This document shows, piece by piece, positions 55,692 through 63,503 of a DNA stretch of 64,000 bases (the stretch's first letter is position 1; every line of letters starts with the position of its first letter). The stretch is from Streptantibioticus ferralitis (GTDB lineage: Bacteria > Actinomycetota > Actinomycetes > Streptomycetales > Streptomycetaceae). Under the pieces are notes generated by a model. The model had not been told where the DNA came from, did not search any database, and was given only the letters and a program-made list of their open reading frames with translations. The stretch is from NCBI RefSeq assembly GCF_029223525.1, contig NZ_JARHTQ010000009.1, positions 1 through 64,000 of the forward strand, in the 5' to 3' direction. Position numbers and translations under genes: made by a program.

Positions 55692-56170
55692 GCTGACCAC
55701 CTGCTCTCGGCAGGGGCAGAGCCGAAGTCCGGGAGAGGACCGTCGTCGTCATCGGCCACGAGGTCGAGCAGGTCCAGGACGAGCGAGGCCAGACGGCGCG
55801 CATAGGAGTCTGTGGGCGTGAACCCCTTGGCTGATCCTTCGGCGTCGAGGCCGCAAGCAAGGCCGACCCGCTTGATCAGGTCCTTGTCCGGGCGCCCCCG
55901 GACGCGCTGCAAGGCATCCGTCACGAGGTACCACAGACAGCCTTGTAGACGAGGGACGAGCTTCCGGATTTCCTCGGGCTCCAGCGGCGCTGCGCCCCAG
56001 CCGAGAATCCGGTCCAGGTAGTCGTCCACGCCCTCCTTGATAAAGGAGCTGGTCAACGAACTGAGCAGGTCCAGGAGCGACTTGGGGGCGGCAGGCCGCG
56101 CGGGTTCGACCTCCATATCGCGGGCGGCCTCGGCGTCCCGTACAGGCAAGGGAGAGTGGCCAGTGTTCAT
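55688..56170 (-). CDS. DUF6415-like protein
   Basis: The 160-residue acidic helical protein has GWGAAPLEPEEIRKLVPRLQGCL and RVGLACGLDAEG, resembling DUF6415 proteins of Streptomyces natural-product regions. ATG 56170 overlaps the stop of the ATPase gene. The assignment is by general resemblance. Confidence 0.5.
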   Translation of the reverse strand: MNTGHSPLPVRDAEAARDMEVEPARPAAPKSLLDLLSSLTSSFIKEGVDDYLDRILGWGAAPLEPEEIRKLVPRLQGCLWYLVTDALQRVRGRPDKDLIKRVGLACGLDAEGSAKGFTPTDSYARRLASLVLDLLDLVADDDDGPLPDFGSAPAESRWSA

Positions 56171-56574
56171 GCCGCGCTCTCCCTGGAGGTCGTGCGGAAC
56201 TCGAACCAGACGTCCTTGCCGTCTTCCGTCGGGTTGGCGCCCCAGGCGTCAGCGGTCTTGGCGAGGAGGAACATCCCGCGACCGCTCTGACCGCACCAGT
56301 CCGGCTCGGTGACCACCGGGAGCGCCCGACTGGTGTCGCTGACTGTGACGCGCACGGCGTCGGAACGGCGTTGCAGGGTAAGGACGCAGTCCGGAGAGCC
56401 CGCGTGCTTCGCGACGTTGCTGAGCAACTCCGTCGTGCACAACGCAGCGGGGGCCGTTAACTCAGCTCGGCCCCATAGACGCAGGTACGCGGCAACGATC
56501 CGTCGTATACCGGCGAGGGCCTTCGGGACTGCGGCCAACTCTTGTCTGTACTGCTTGATGCCTGCCTCTGCCAT
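56167..56574 (-). CDS. SpoIIAB/RsbW-like ATP-binding protein (cargo copy)
   Basis: The 135-residue protein has the HATPase N-box in CTTELLSNVAKHAG (about 48-61), the acidic VTVSDTS strand and the G-box SGRGMFLLAKTADAWG. ATG 56574 is preferred; ATG 56583 adds three residues. It heads a leftward operon with the DUF6415-like and YWC genes and diverges from the XRE gene at 56789. Confidence 0.75.
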   Translation of the reverse strand: MAEAGIKQYRQELAAVPKALAGIRRIVAAYLRLWGRAELTAPAALCTTELLSNVAKHAGSPDCVLTLQRRSDAVRVTVSDTSRALPVVTEPDWCGQSGRGMFLLAKTADAWGANPTEDGKDVWFEFRTTSRESAA

Positions 56575-56693
56575 GACGGCCACGGCTCCTCCCAGAGGGA
56601 CGCGGGCACACGCACAGGTTCGTAGCGCCCCGAACTCGTCGGAGCACCCTGCGTTGATGCCTCATGTTGCTCTCGACCAACCTTCCGCGCAAC

Positions 56694-56709
56694 CTTTCTA
56701 GTTAGAAAG
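56694..56709. promoter_or_regulatory. Perfect palindrome between divergent ATPase and XRE genes
   Basis: CTTTCTAGTTAGAAAG is a perfect 16-bp palindrome in an AT-rich gap, 80 bp before the XRE start. It is a likely operator for the XRE-DUF5753 protein encoded to its right. Confidence 0.5.
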
Positions 56710-56788
56710 CATTCGTTCAGTGAAGATGTGTCATATGCCAGCTTGCTTACGCCCGATACGCTGCCTGGTCAGACGAGGAGGTACCGCA

Positions 56789-57649
56789 GTGGTCGATGCA
56801 CAGCCGAACGTGCACCGCCGGAGACTGGGCCTGGAGCTCCGCGCACTACGGAAAGAGGCTGGGCTCAACCTGGACGACGCAGCCAGCAAGCTTGGGCTGT
56901 CCGGCGCCCCGGCACTCAGCAAGATCGAGAACGGCAAGCAGCGGGTAGCGCCGATCGCTATCGCTGGCTTCCTGGAGGCGTACAACTGCACGGACCCTGC
57001 CCGCAGCGCGGAGATCCGGAGCCTCGCCACCCTCGCTTCCTCCGGGAAGCGAACCAGCCTGCTCGCGCGGTACCGCGACTCAGTTCGGGACCCCTTCGCC
57101 GAGTACGTGCATCTGGAGGAGCTCGCCAAGCGAGCGGAGACCTTCGTGTATCTGTTGCCCGGGCTGCTTCAGACCGAGGAGTACGCCCAAGCGGTCGTCA
57201 CAGGAAGCCGGAAGTGGAGTACGCAGCGGGACATCCGCAAGTTCGTCGAGCTCCGAATGAAGCGCCAGCAGGCGCTCACCCGCAGCGAACCGCTCGGCTT
57301 GTGGTGCGTGCTCGACGAGGCAGCCCTACGCCGCGAGGTGGGTGGGCCTGACGTCATGCGGCGACAGCTCCAGCGGCTGGTCGAGGTATCAGAAGAACTA
57401 CCCCACGTCGCGATACAGGTTCTTCCCTTCGCGAAGGGTGCACACGCCGGCATGGACGGGGGTTTCACCCTTCTACACTTCGAGGCGGGACCGCCAGTAG
57501 CCGTCGTGGAGCCGATGACAACGTCGCTCTACCTGGAGGACGATAGGGACGTCGGACGCTATGAGACGGGGTTCAATCACCTCCGCGCCGAGGCTCTCGA
57601 CACCGAGCAGTCCCTTGCCTTCATCCGCAACATGATCAAGGACTCGTAA
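56789..57649 (+). CDS. XRE regulator with DUF5753 domain, partner of DUF397
   Basis: The 286-residue protein has an XRE helix-turn-helix (about 12-65, ASKLGLSGAPALSKIENG) and a DUF5753 C-terminus (ETFVYLLPGLLQTEEYAQAV, then VLPFAKGAHAGMDGGFTLLHF). GTG 56789 follows GGAGGTACC. The DUF397 gene starts 2 bp after its stop. In Streptomyces such XRE-DUF397 pairs act as regulatory pairs of the BldB/WhiJ kind. Confidence 0.8.
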   Translation: MVDAQPNVHRRRLGLELRALRKEAGLNLDDAASKLGLSGAPALSKIENGKQRVAPIAIAGFLEAYNCTDPARSAEIRSLATLASSGKRTSLLARYRDSVRDPFAEYVHLEELAKRAETFVYLLPGLLQTEEYAQAVVTGSRKWSTQRDIRKFVELRMKRQQALTRSEPLGLWCVLDEAALRREVGGPDVMRRQLQRLVEVSEELPHVAIQVLPFAKGAHAGMDGGFTLLHFEAGPPVAVVEPMTTSLYLEDDRDVGRYETGFNHLRAEALDTEQSLAFIRNMIKDS

Positions 57650-57651
57650 GC

Positions 57652-57870
57652 ATGAACATCAAGGTCGACCTCACCAACGCCGAGTGGGCGAAGAGCAGCC
57701 TGAGCAACGGCGGGGACAACTGCCTGGAGGTCGCGTTCGTCGATGGGGTGGTGGCGCTCCGCGACTCCAAGGACGTCGGGGACCCCAACGCCAAGATCCT
57801 GATCATCTCGCAGGACGACTACCGCGCCTTCACCGGCGGCATCGCTAAGGGTGATCTGCTGCTCCCGTAG
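57652..57870 (+). CDS. DUF397 protein, copy 1
   Basis: The 72-residue protein has the DUF397 pattern: AEWAKSSLSNGGDNCLEVAF, GVVALRDSKD and a final FTGGIAKGDL. It starts 2 bp after the XRE stop and is presumably its antagonist or partner. Confidence 0.8.
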   Translation: MNIKVDLTNAEWAKSSLSNGGDNCLEVAFVDGVVALRDSKDVGDPNAKILIISQDDYRAFTGGIAKGDLLLP

Positions 57871-57881
57871 CGTCCAAGCAA

Positions 57882-58016
57882 GGTGGTACGTTGCTTGAGC
57901 AGCGGCCCGACGTTCAGAGGTACTCGAAAGCATGGGACGAACTGACCGCCGCCGCAATGTCCCCATCTGCATCCCAGCAGTACATTCGTGATCTCGTCAA
58001 GGAAAGTGGATCATGA
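57882..58016 (+). pseudogene. C-terminal relic of a second XRE-DUF5753 gene
   Basis: A frame without a start reads YSKAWDELTAAAMSPSASQQ and then YIRDLVKE, the typical last residues of XRE-DUF5753 regulators (compare YETGFNHLRAEALDTEQSLA in the intact one). Its TGA overlaps the ATG of the second DUF397 gene, as in intact pairs. The first 240 residues are missing. The unit therefore once held two XRE-DUF397 pairs. Confidence 0.6.
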
Positions 58017-58237
58017 CTCAGGAGTCCGCGCCCCGCACCACCGAGAACGAGCTGGAGGGCGCGTTCTGGCACACCAGCTCCTACAGCGGCACGAACAACA
58101 ACTGCGTGGAGCGAGGCAAGCTCCGCTCCGGCCGCCAGGCCGTGCGCGACACCAAGGACCGCGAGCGCGGAGCACTGATCTTTGACGCGGACGTATGGCG
58201 GAACTTCGTCGCGGCCGTACGGAACGACACCCTCTAA
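58013..58237 (+). CDS. DUF397 protein, copy 2
   Basis: The 74-residue protein has FWHTSSYSGTNNNCVERGKL, AVRDTKDRERG and a C-terminal FVAAVRND, the standard DUF397 blocks. Its start overlaps the stop of the XRE relic. It has lost its own XRE partner. Confidence 0.8.
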   Translation: MTQESAPRTTENELEGAFWHTSSYSGTNNNCVERGKLRSGRQAVRDTKDRERGALIFDADVWRNFVAAVRNDTL

Positions 58238-58238
58238 C

Positions 58239-58475
58239 GTGAGCCCCGACACGCGAGAAAAGGACGCGCTGTACGCGCTCGATCTGAGCGAGGTCGAGTG
58301 GGTGGGGGCACCGGGCAGCGACCCGCGTAACCGCGTCGAAATCGCCCGCCTCCCAGGCGGCGCCGTCGCCATGCGCAATGCAGCCTGCCCTGAGGATCCC
58401 CCGCTTCGGTACACGGCAGCCGAGTGGGAGGCGTTCACGCTCGGCGCCCGCGACGGCGAGTTCGACCTCTCGTAG
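58239..58475 (+). CDS. DUF397 protein, copy 3 (divergent)
   Basis: GTG 58239 starts one base after the previous stop. The 78-residue protein has SEVEWVGAPGSDPRNRVEIARL, GAVAMRNA and YTAAEWEAFTLGARDGEFD, a diverged DUF397. It is followed by a strong terminator. Confidence 0.7.
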   Translation: MSPDTREKDALYALDLSEVEWVGAPGSDPRNRVEIARLPGGAVAMRNAACPEDPPLRYTAAEWEAFTLGARDGEFDLS

Positions 58476-58484
58476 CCTCCGAAA

Positions 58485-58525
58485 GCCGCGCCCCCGCTCC
58501 GATCACTCGGATGCGGGGGCGCGGC
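58485..58525. terminator. Bidirectional terminator after the DUF397 array
   Basis: A 13-bp GC stem (58485-58497 with 58513-58525) is continued by TCCGA/TCGGA around a TCAC loop, with one bulged base. It separates convergent transcripts. Confidence 0.65.
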
Positions 58526-58562
58526 GCGTCAGGCCCACGGCGGCCCACCGGGCCGCCGCTGG

Positions 58563-59174
58563 CTACTCGTCGAGGTAGAGCAGCGCGGTGATCGTCTTCT
58601 TACACACGTCGCAGTGCATCGGAGCCTCGATGCTCGCGAGGTCGCACTCGATGGATGTGATGCGGTCCACCACCCTGGTGTCGACTTCGCCCCGCCATGC
58701 CTCATGCCAGCGTTCGGTGTTCTCCTGGAGCCGCGAGACGTAGCCGCGGGTCATCTCGTAGAACGCCCGAACGCCGTGCTCCTTCATGTAGCCCCAGTTG
58801 AACTTCAGGCTCTTGAGCACGACGGGGAACGGGTGCAGCGCCTGGGTACGACCCCAGGTCTCCAGCACGTCCGCGACATCGAGCCTGCCAGCCCGCTCAT
58901 CCAGCACCGTCCACATGCCGGAGGCGTCGTAGTCGCCAAGCACCTGGTCCAGGACCCCGGCACAGCGGCGCAGGTTCGCCTTCTTCGCCTGGAAGACCCG
59001 CGCAACCTCGGTACGCGCCTCGGCCGTGGGCTCCTTGCGGGCCTTGCTGATCGCCCGGGTTAACTCCGTACTGAGAGCTGCCTCATCACACAGTGAGTCC
59101 CCGAAGCTGAGCCACGGGTCCGGAAACCCGCGCTCAGCCGTCACCTCGAAGATCCGATCGCCTTGCGTTCCCAT
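58563..59174 (-). CDS. Hypothetical protein downstream of hisS, 203 aa
   Basis: ATG 59174 follows GAGGAGGAG. The protein is helical with SLKFNWGYMKEHGVRAFYEM in the middle and ends MHCDVCKKTITALLYLDE, a CX2C pair. It lies 44 bp after hisS in the same direction and may share its transcript. No family was recognised. Confidence 0.55.
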   Translation of the reverse strand: MGTQGDRIFEVTAERGFPDPWLSFGDSLCDEAALSTELTRAISKARKEPTAEARTEVARVFQAKKANLRRCAGVLDQVLGDYDASGMWTVLDERAGRLDVADVLETWGRTQALHPFPVVLKSLKFNWGYMKEHGVRAFYEMTRGYVSRLQENTERWHEAWRGEVDTRVVDRITSIECDLASIEAPMHCDVCKKTITALLYLDE

Positions 59175-59218
59175 CCACTCCTCCTCGAAAGTCGGCAGCG
59201 GACAGGGTCCGCTGCGCG

Positions 59219-60547
59219 TCAACTGGATGGTGCGCACCGCCGCGCGAGTTCCGCAGCAGCCTGATCGAGCGGGACCTGGACCTGCTCGCCGCTTTCCATG
59301 TCCCGCAGCGTGACCATGCCGGCGTCGTGCTCGGCCTTGCCGTAGATCACGCAGAAGCTGGCCCCTTGGTCGCTGGCCCACTTCATCTGCTTGGCGAACT
59401 TCCCGCTGGATCCAAGGTAAACGCCTGTTCGAATCCCGGCGCGGCGGATTTCAGCCGCCAGCCGGAAGCTGTCCGCCGACAGGTCCTCGCCCATGACCGT
59501 GACGGCCACATCGACCTGCGAGTAGCTGCCCTGATCAGCCTGCTCCAGAAGCGGAAGGATCCGCTCGATACCCAGCGAGCCGCCACAGGCCGGGGAGTCC
59601 TTGCCACCGAGCCGGGCGATCAGCCCGTCATACCGACCGCCGGAAGCGATCGAGCCCGGCATGCCCGGCGCGGCGACCTCGAAGATGATCCCCGTGTAGT
59701 AGTCGAGGCCGCGCACCAGGTTTGGCGTGAACCCGATCCGCTCGGCCGGGATCGCGTCCTTGGTCAGCTCCAACAGCCGGTCTACCTCCGCCAGACCCGC
59801 CTGCCCCATCTCGCTGGACTTCAACTCACCACGGATCCGCTCGACAGCGTCCGGCGAGGTGAGGTCATCCACCAGACCCTGCGCCACGTCTTGCGACAGC
59901 CCGCGGTTGGCCACCAGCTCGCCGACGACGGCCTCCGGGGAAAGCTTGTCGAGCTTGTCGAGCGTGATCAGCACGCCGGAGCCGAGCCCTTCGGGGACGT
60001 TGTACGCCTCCAGCAGACCGAACAGCACGTGCCGGGAGTTCAGCAGGAACCGGAACTCCGGCACCCCCAGCGCATCCAGCGCGTCATGGAGGGCGAGGAC
60101 GACCTCGGCATCCGACAGCGGAGAGGACGAACCCACGATGTCCAAGTCACACTGCACGAACTCGCGGTAGCGCCCCTTACCCGGCCGGTCAGCACGCCAC
60201 ACCGGAGCGATGGCGTACCGCTTGTACGGGGAGGGCAGCTGGCTGCCGTAGGCCGCCGCCGCGCGAGCCAGGGGCACGGTGAGGTCGTAGCGGAGAGCAA
60301 GATCAGCCTCGCCGGTCGCCTCATGCTCGCCGCGCCGGAGGATCTTGAAGATCAGCTTGTCGCCCTCGTCGCCGTACTTGCCGGTGAGGACGTCCAACCG
60401 CTCGAACGCCGGCGTCTGGAGGGGCTGGAAGCCGTAGCGGCCGAACACTTCCCGGATTGTCGCGAACGCGCGTTCCCGCCGCTCATGCTCGGCGGCGAGG
60501 AAATCGCGGGTGCCGGACGCGGGCTCAAACTGCTTCAACGAGGCCAT
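59219..60547 (-). CDS. hisS: Histidyl-tRNA synthetase
   Basis: The 442-residue class II synthetase has motif 1 near SGTRDFLAAE, motif 2 RYREFVQCDLDIVG, the histidine-specific LVRGLDYYTG and GGRYDGLIARLGG, motif 3 GGSLGIERI and an anticodon-binding C-terminus (VYLGSSGKFAKQMKWA). All catalytic segments look intact. ATG 60547 gives the normal N-terminus but lacks a ribosome binding site. GTG 60622, behind GGGAGG, would add 25 residues. A synthetase inside a prophage is very unusual; it may be a second copy or a resistant form. Confidence 0.9.
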   Translation of the reverse strand: MASLKQFEPASGTRDFLAAEHERRERAFATIREVFGRYGFQPLQTPAFERLDVLTGKYGDEGDKLIFKILRRGEHEATGEADLALRYDLTVPLARAAAAYGSQLPSPYKRYAIAPVWRADRPGKGRYREFVQCDLDIVGSSSPLSDAEVVLALHDALDALGVPEFRFLLNSRHVLFGLLEAYNVPEGLGSGVLITLDKLDKLSPEAVVGELVANRGLSQDVAQGLVDDLTSPDAVERIRGELKSSEMGQAGLAEVDRLLELTKDAIPAERIGFTPNLVRGLDYYTGIIFEVAAPGMPGSIASGGRYDGLIARLGGKDSPACGGSLGIERILPLLEQADQGSYSQVDVAVTVMGEDLSADSFRLAAEIRRAGIRTGVYLGSSGKFAKQMKWASDQGASFCVIYGKAEHDAGMVTLRDMESGEQVQVPLDQAAAELARRCAPSS

Positions 60548-60828
60548 GCGGCCATAGTCCCGGAAGCCGGGTGCCGCAAGCAAAGCACATCGAGCAGTGT
60601 CTCGATAGCCGACCAGCCGCACGCAGAGACCTCCCAAACAGAAGGCGAGGTTCCGGTCTACTGGTGGTCGCAGGGGCCGTCGAAACCGAGCCAGGCGATC
60701 CGGCGCGGACCGAACGACCTGGCTCGACGCCTTCCCAGCCCACCAAGCGGTTCAGCGAGCGCGACCGCACCTCACCGACGCCAGGCACCCGAAATGGATC
60801 ATTTGGACTACATGACAAAATCCGGACC

Positions 60829-61218
60829 ATGAACGCGCAAGACTGGAAACTGTCTGTTACGGGCGATAGCTGCCCCGAGTGGTGTGCACAGGACCACGCC
60901 GACGACGACCCCGAGCACGAATCGATCATCCACGAGTCCACTCCGCTCACCGTCGCGCTGCCCCCAATGGTCAACGGAGAACGACTCCAACTCTCGTTCA
61001 CCACCATCTGCAGCGAGGACTACAACCACCCCGAGGAGGGGCGCAGCCCCTCCCACATCGAGCTCGGCACCGAGTCCGACCAGCAGGGCCGCATGCACGA
61101 CTACATACCCTTCCCGTCCGTCGAAGCCCTCGATCAGCTGATCAACGACTTCCGGAGCACGGCGAACATGCTGGAGCAATGGCGCGAGCGTCTGCCCTCC
61201 GCCGGGCAAGCCGCGTAA
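60829..61218 (+). CDS. DUF6907 family protein
   Basis: The 129-residue protein has SVTGDSCPEWCAQDHADDD near the start, SIIHESTPLTVAL and the C-terminal SVEALDQLINDFRSTANMLE, matching DUF6907. It is divergent from hisS and its stop is 3 bp from the stop of the first phage head-region gene. Function unknown. The gap between it and hisS (60548-60828) shows no other gene. Confidence 0.7.
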   Translation: MNAQDWKLSVTGDSCPEWCAQDHADDDPEHESIIHESTPLTVALPPMVNGERLQLSFTTICSEDYNHPEEGRSPSHIELGTESDQQGRMHDYIPFPSVEALDQLINDFRSTANMLEQWRERLPSAGQAA

Positions 61219-61221
61219 CCC

Positions 61222-61563
61222 CTACCGGTAGCGGCGCGTCGGCACCAGCCAGGTGACCACCAGGTCCTCGTCGCCGTCCTCCTGGTCGCCGCAGGGATCA
61301 TCGGGCGCGGGCGCTTGGCGTACGGCGTCGATCTGCCGCTCGATGCCGCGCAGGTTCTCCTGAAGGTCCATGGTCACCACGCCATCGACCGTGACCTTCA
61401 ACGGGTCAGCAAGCAGCTTCGCGCGGCGCTCACCCAGTACCTCAAGTGCAACCGCCCGAACCAACCCCAGGCGGAAGTACCGGCGCTCCAGGTCGGCCGG
61501 GTCCACGTCAGGGCCGAGCTGCGCCAGCAGCCACGCCCGCTGGAACTCGTCCACCAGGTTCAC
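61222..61563 (-). CDS. Phage head-tail connector-region protein, 113 aa
   Basis: The acidic 113-residue protein follows the capsid genes, where head-tail connectors are normally encoded. It has DEFQRAWLLAQLGPDVDPADLE and RAVALEVLGERRAKLLADPL. The start is GTG 61563 behind GAGGGA. The next expected phage gene is at 43802, beyond the cargo. Confidence 0.5.
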   Translation of the reverse strand: MNLVDEFQRAWLLAQLGPDVDPADLERRYFRLGLVRAVALEVLGERRAKLLADPLKVTVDGVVTMDLQENLRGIERQIDAVRQAPAPDDPCGDQEDGDEDLVVTWLVPTRRYR

Positions 61564-61631
61564 ATCCCTCTATACGAGACGGCCCGGAGCCAGACGCGGG
61601 AAACCAGCTCCGAGCCGTACGCGTGAGCGCA

Positions 61632-61907
61632 TTACGCGGATGACGAGCGGGACCGCCGCGGCGGCGACTTCTTGCCGCCGCCGGTCTCGCCCTCCTCGTC
61701 TTGGGGTGCACTCACGGTGTTGTCCACCATCTCCTCGACCCCGACGACCTCCACCTCACGCGGCGGCGGCACGTCCCAGGCAGCGGGGTTGGTGATCAGC
61801 ACGGCGATCTCCGCAGGCGGGCACTCGCCCGGCAACAAGACCAGCTCCTCCCGCGTCTCCGGGTCCTGCACGTACACGGCGGCGATCAGGTGACTCACCA
61901 GCATCAC
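61632..61907 (-). CDS. Hypothetical phage head-region protein, 91 aa
   Basis: ATG 61907 overlaps the stop of the capsid gene. A folded-looking first half (LVSHLIAAVYVQDPETREEL, EIAVLITNPAAW) is followed by an acidic and then basic tail. Such proteins are common between capsid and connector genes. No family was recognised. Confidence 0.5.
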   Translation of the reverse strand: MMLVSHLIAAVYVQDPETREELVLLPGECPPAEIAVLITNPAAWDVPPPREVEVVGVEEMVDNTVSAPQDEEGETGGGKKSPPRRSRSSSA

Positions 61908-62953
61908 AGGACCTTGGCCACGATGTGCGCGTCCGGGGTGTGCATCACCGGCATGCCGACGGCGGCGCCCTTGGTCCAGATCTGCACCGGGTCATCCTGC
62001 ATCCCGCGGGTGATGATGATGCCCGGCGCGTCCTCTCGGACGATCTCCGGATTGGTGCCGCGCGAGAGCACCAGCGCCTCGGCGGTCACCCCGAACATCG
62101 TCTGCGCCCACTTCTCCCGATCCGGCGGCACCAGCACCCACAGGTCCTCGGGCAGCACCTTGCGGGGCTTGCCGTCCACCCGCACCTGCGCCTTGTAGAA
62201 CGTGATCGGCGGCAGGTTGTAGTTGCCCCTGACGACGTTGATTTGCTGCGGGGTGAGCGTCGCGGTCGGCGTGGTCGATGGGTTCACCGACCCGTAGTAC
62301 GCCGCCCGGTAGGCGTTGTTCGCCGCCAGGTAGCTGAACGCCTTCCGGCTGGTGATCACCAGCTCCGGCTCCGGGGCGCCGATATCGTCCAGATGCTGAA
62401 TCCACCGCAGCTCATCCGCGATCGGATCAGAGGCCGCGTCGGACCACGGCACCGGGGCGACCGGCATGTTCGCCGCCGGGACGTTCCAATCCACCTCCAG
62501 CGTCAGCCCGTTCTCCTGCACCAAGCTGAACTTCCCGTCGGCCAGAACGTCTCCGGCGGCCAGCTCCAGCCGGGAGCGGATCGCCTCCACATGCCGCTCG
62601 ACATCGTCATACAGCAGCTCGATCAGCCGGTCCTGATCCGAGCCGCGCGAGGCTTCCAACAGGATCTGCTCCTGCTCACCAACGATGAGCTTCTGCCCGA
62701 GCGCGGGCAGCGCACCCTCACGGGAGGTCTGCCACGCCTCACGGGTCGCGAACGGCACCGAAGCATCGAACGCCCGGTACTTCGCCACGTTCACATACCG
62801 GCCGGAGTCCTTCACCCGCCACTTGACCTCGTTCAGCTCCAGCGTCGGGAAGATCGTCTGGGTGAGCAGGAAGTCCTTCGGCGACGGGATAGCACGGGCG
62901 AACGTCGTCAGGTCAGCGACCTGGACGTCCTTCAACAGGTCCTGAATCGTCAC
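61904..62953 (-). CDS. Major capsid protein (capsid E family)
   Basis: The 349-residue protein matches phage major capsid protein E: TFARAIPSPKDFLLTQTIFP near the start, LELNEVKWRVKD, EREAWQTSREGALP-like and EPELVITSRKAFSYLAANN in the middle, and a final MPVMHTPDAHIVAKV. This family has the HK97 fold without a long delta domain. It lies after the decoration protein gene. Confidence 0.85.
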   Translation of the reverse strand: MTIQDLLKDVQVADLTTFARAIPSPKDFLLTQTIFPTLELNEVKWRVKDSGRYVNVAKYRAFDASVPFATREAWQTSREGALPALGQKLIVGEQEQILLEASRGSDQDRLIELLYDDVERHVEAIRSRLELAAGDVLADGKFSLVQENGLTLEVDWNVPAANMPVAPVPWSDAASDPIADELRWIQHLDDIGAPEPELVITSRKAFSYLAANNAYRAAYYGSVNPSTTPTATLTPQQINVVRGNYNLPPITFYKAQVRVDGKPRKVLPEDLWVLVPPDREKWAQTMFGVTAEALVLSRGTNPEIVREDAPGIIITRGMQDDPVQIWTKGAAVGMPVMHTPDAHIVAKVL

Positions 62954-62965
62954 AGCCCCGGCCCC

Positions 62966-63382
62966 TTACACGAACCGGATCTGCGCACCACGCGGGTGCC
63001 ACGACAGCTGCGACAGATCGATCCCCCCGGGCACCTTCGACGCACGCACCGCACCATGCCACAGCAGCGCCGCCGGAATCCGGGTCTGCCCCGGCGCGAA
63101 CGGCACCTCCGCGAACACAAAGCCCCGCAGAACCTGACGGCCGCAAGACGCCTCCGGATCGTACGGCCCGTACAACTTCGACTCGACCACCTTGCCCACC
63201 GGGATACCGGAGAAGACCCGGCCGTACGGCTGGCATGCGTCACCGCACTGGTAGTGCACCCCCTCCTCGAAAAGGCTCAGGTCAAGAGTGATCGTGTCGG
63301 TCGACTCCGTGCCGTGCAGCGCCGCCAGCCAATCGCGGTCAGCGGTCAGGAACTCGTGCGTCGTAACAGGCTGAATACTCAC
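62966..63382 (-). CDS. Head decoration protein
   Basis: GTG 63382 follows AGGAGATGG. The 138-residue protein has TDTITLDLSLFEEG and a beta-rich core (VFSGIPVGKVVESKLYGPYD, GFVFAEVPF) similar to lambda gpD-type decoration proteins. Two cysteines lie in YQCGDACQPYG. It lies directly before the capsid gene. Confidence 0.7.
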   Translation of the reverse strand: MSIQPVTTHEFLTADRDWLAALHGTESTDTITLDLSLFEEGVHYQCGDACQPYGRVFSGIPVGKVVESKLYGPYDPEASCGRQVLRGFVFAEVPFAPGQTRIPAALLWHGAVRASKVPGGIDLSQLSWHPRGAQIRFV

Positions 63383-63503
63383 GCCATCTCCTATGGACGA
63401 ATGCGGTTCATCTCCTCCGCACACCGCCCACAAGGCAGTGCCGTCCACGAAGTTCGAGGGGCGTGGTCCCCAACCCTGCTGGCCAGACAGACAGTCCGCG
63501 CGG

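Larger units (their letters stand above)
43803..61221. other. 17.4-kb cargo island between head and tail genes
   Basis: Head genes stop at 61222 and head completion genes resume at 43802. In between are about 25 genes of chromosomal type on both strands and no phage structural gene. They include a RiPP-like cassette, a sugar-phosphate/radical SAM set, XRE-DUF397 regulators and hisS. No transposase, inverted repeat or integrase marks the borders. The right border is sharp, with only 3 bp between a cargo stop and a phage stop. Confidence 0.7.
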
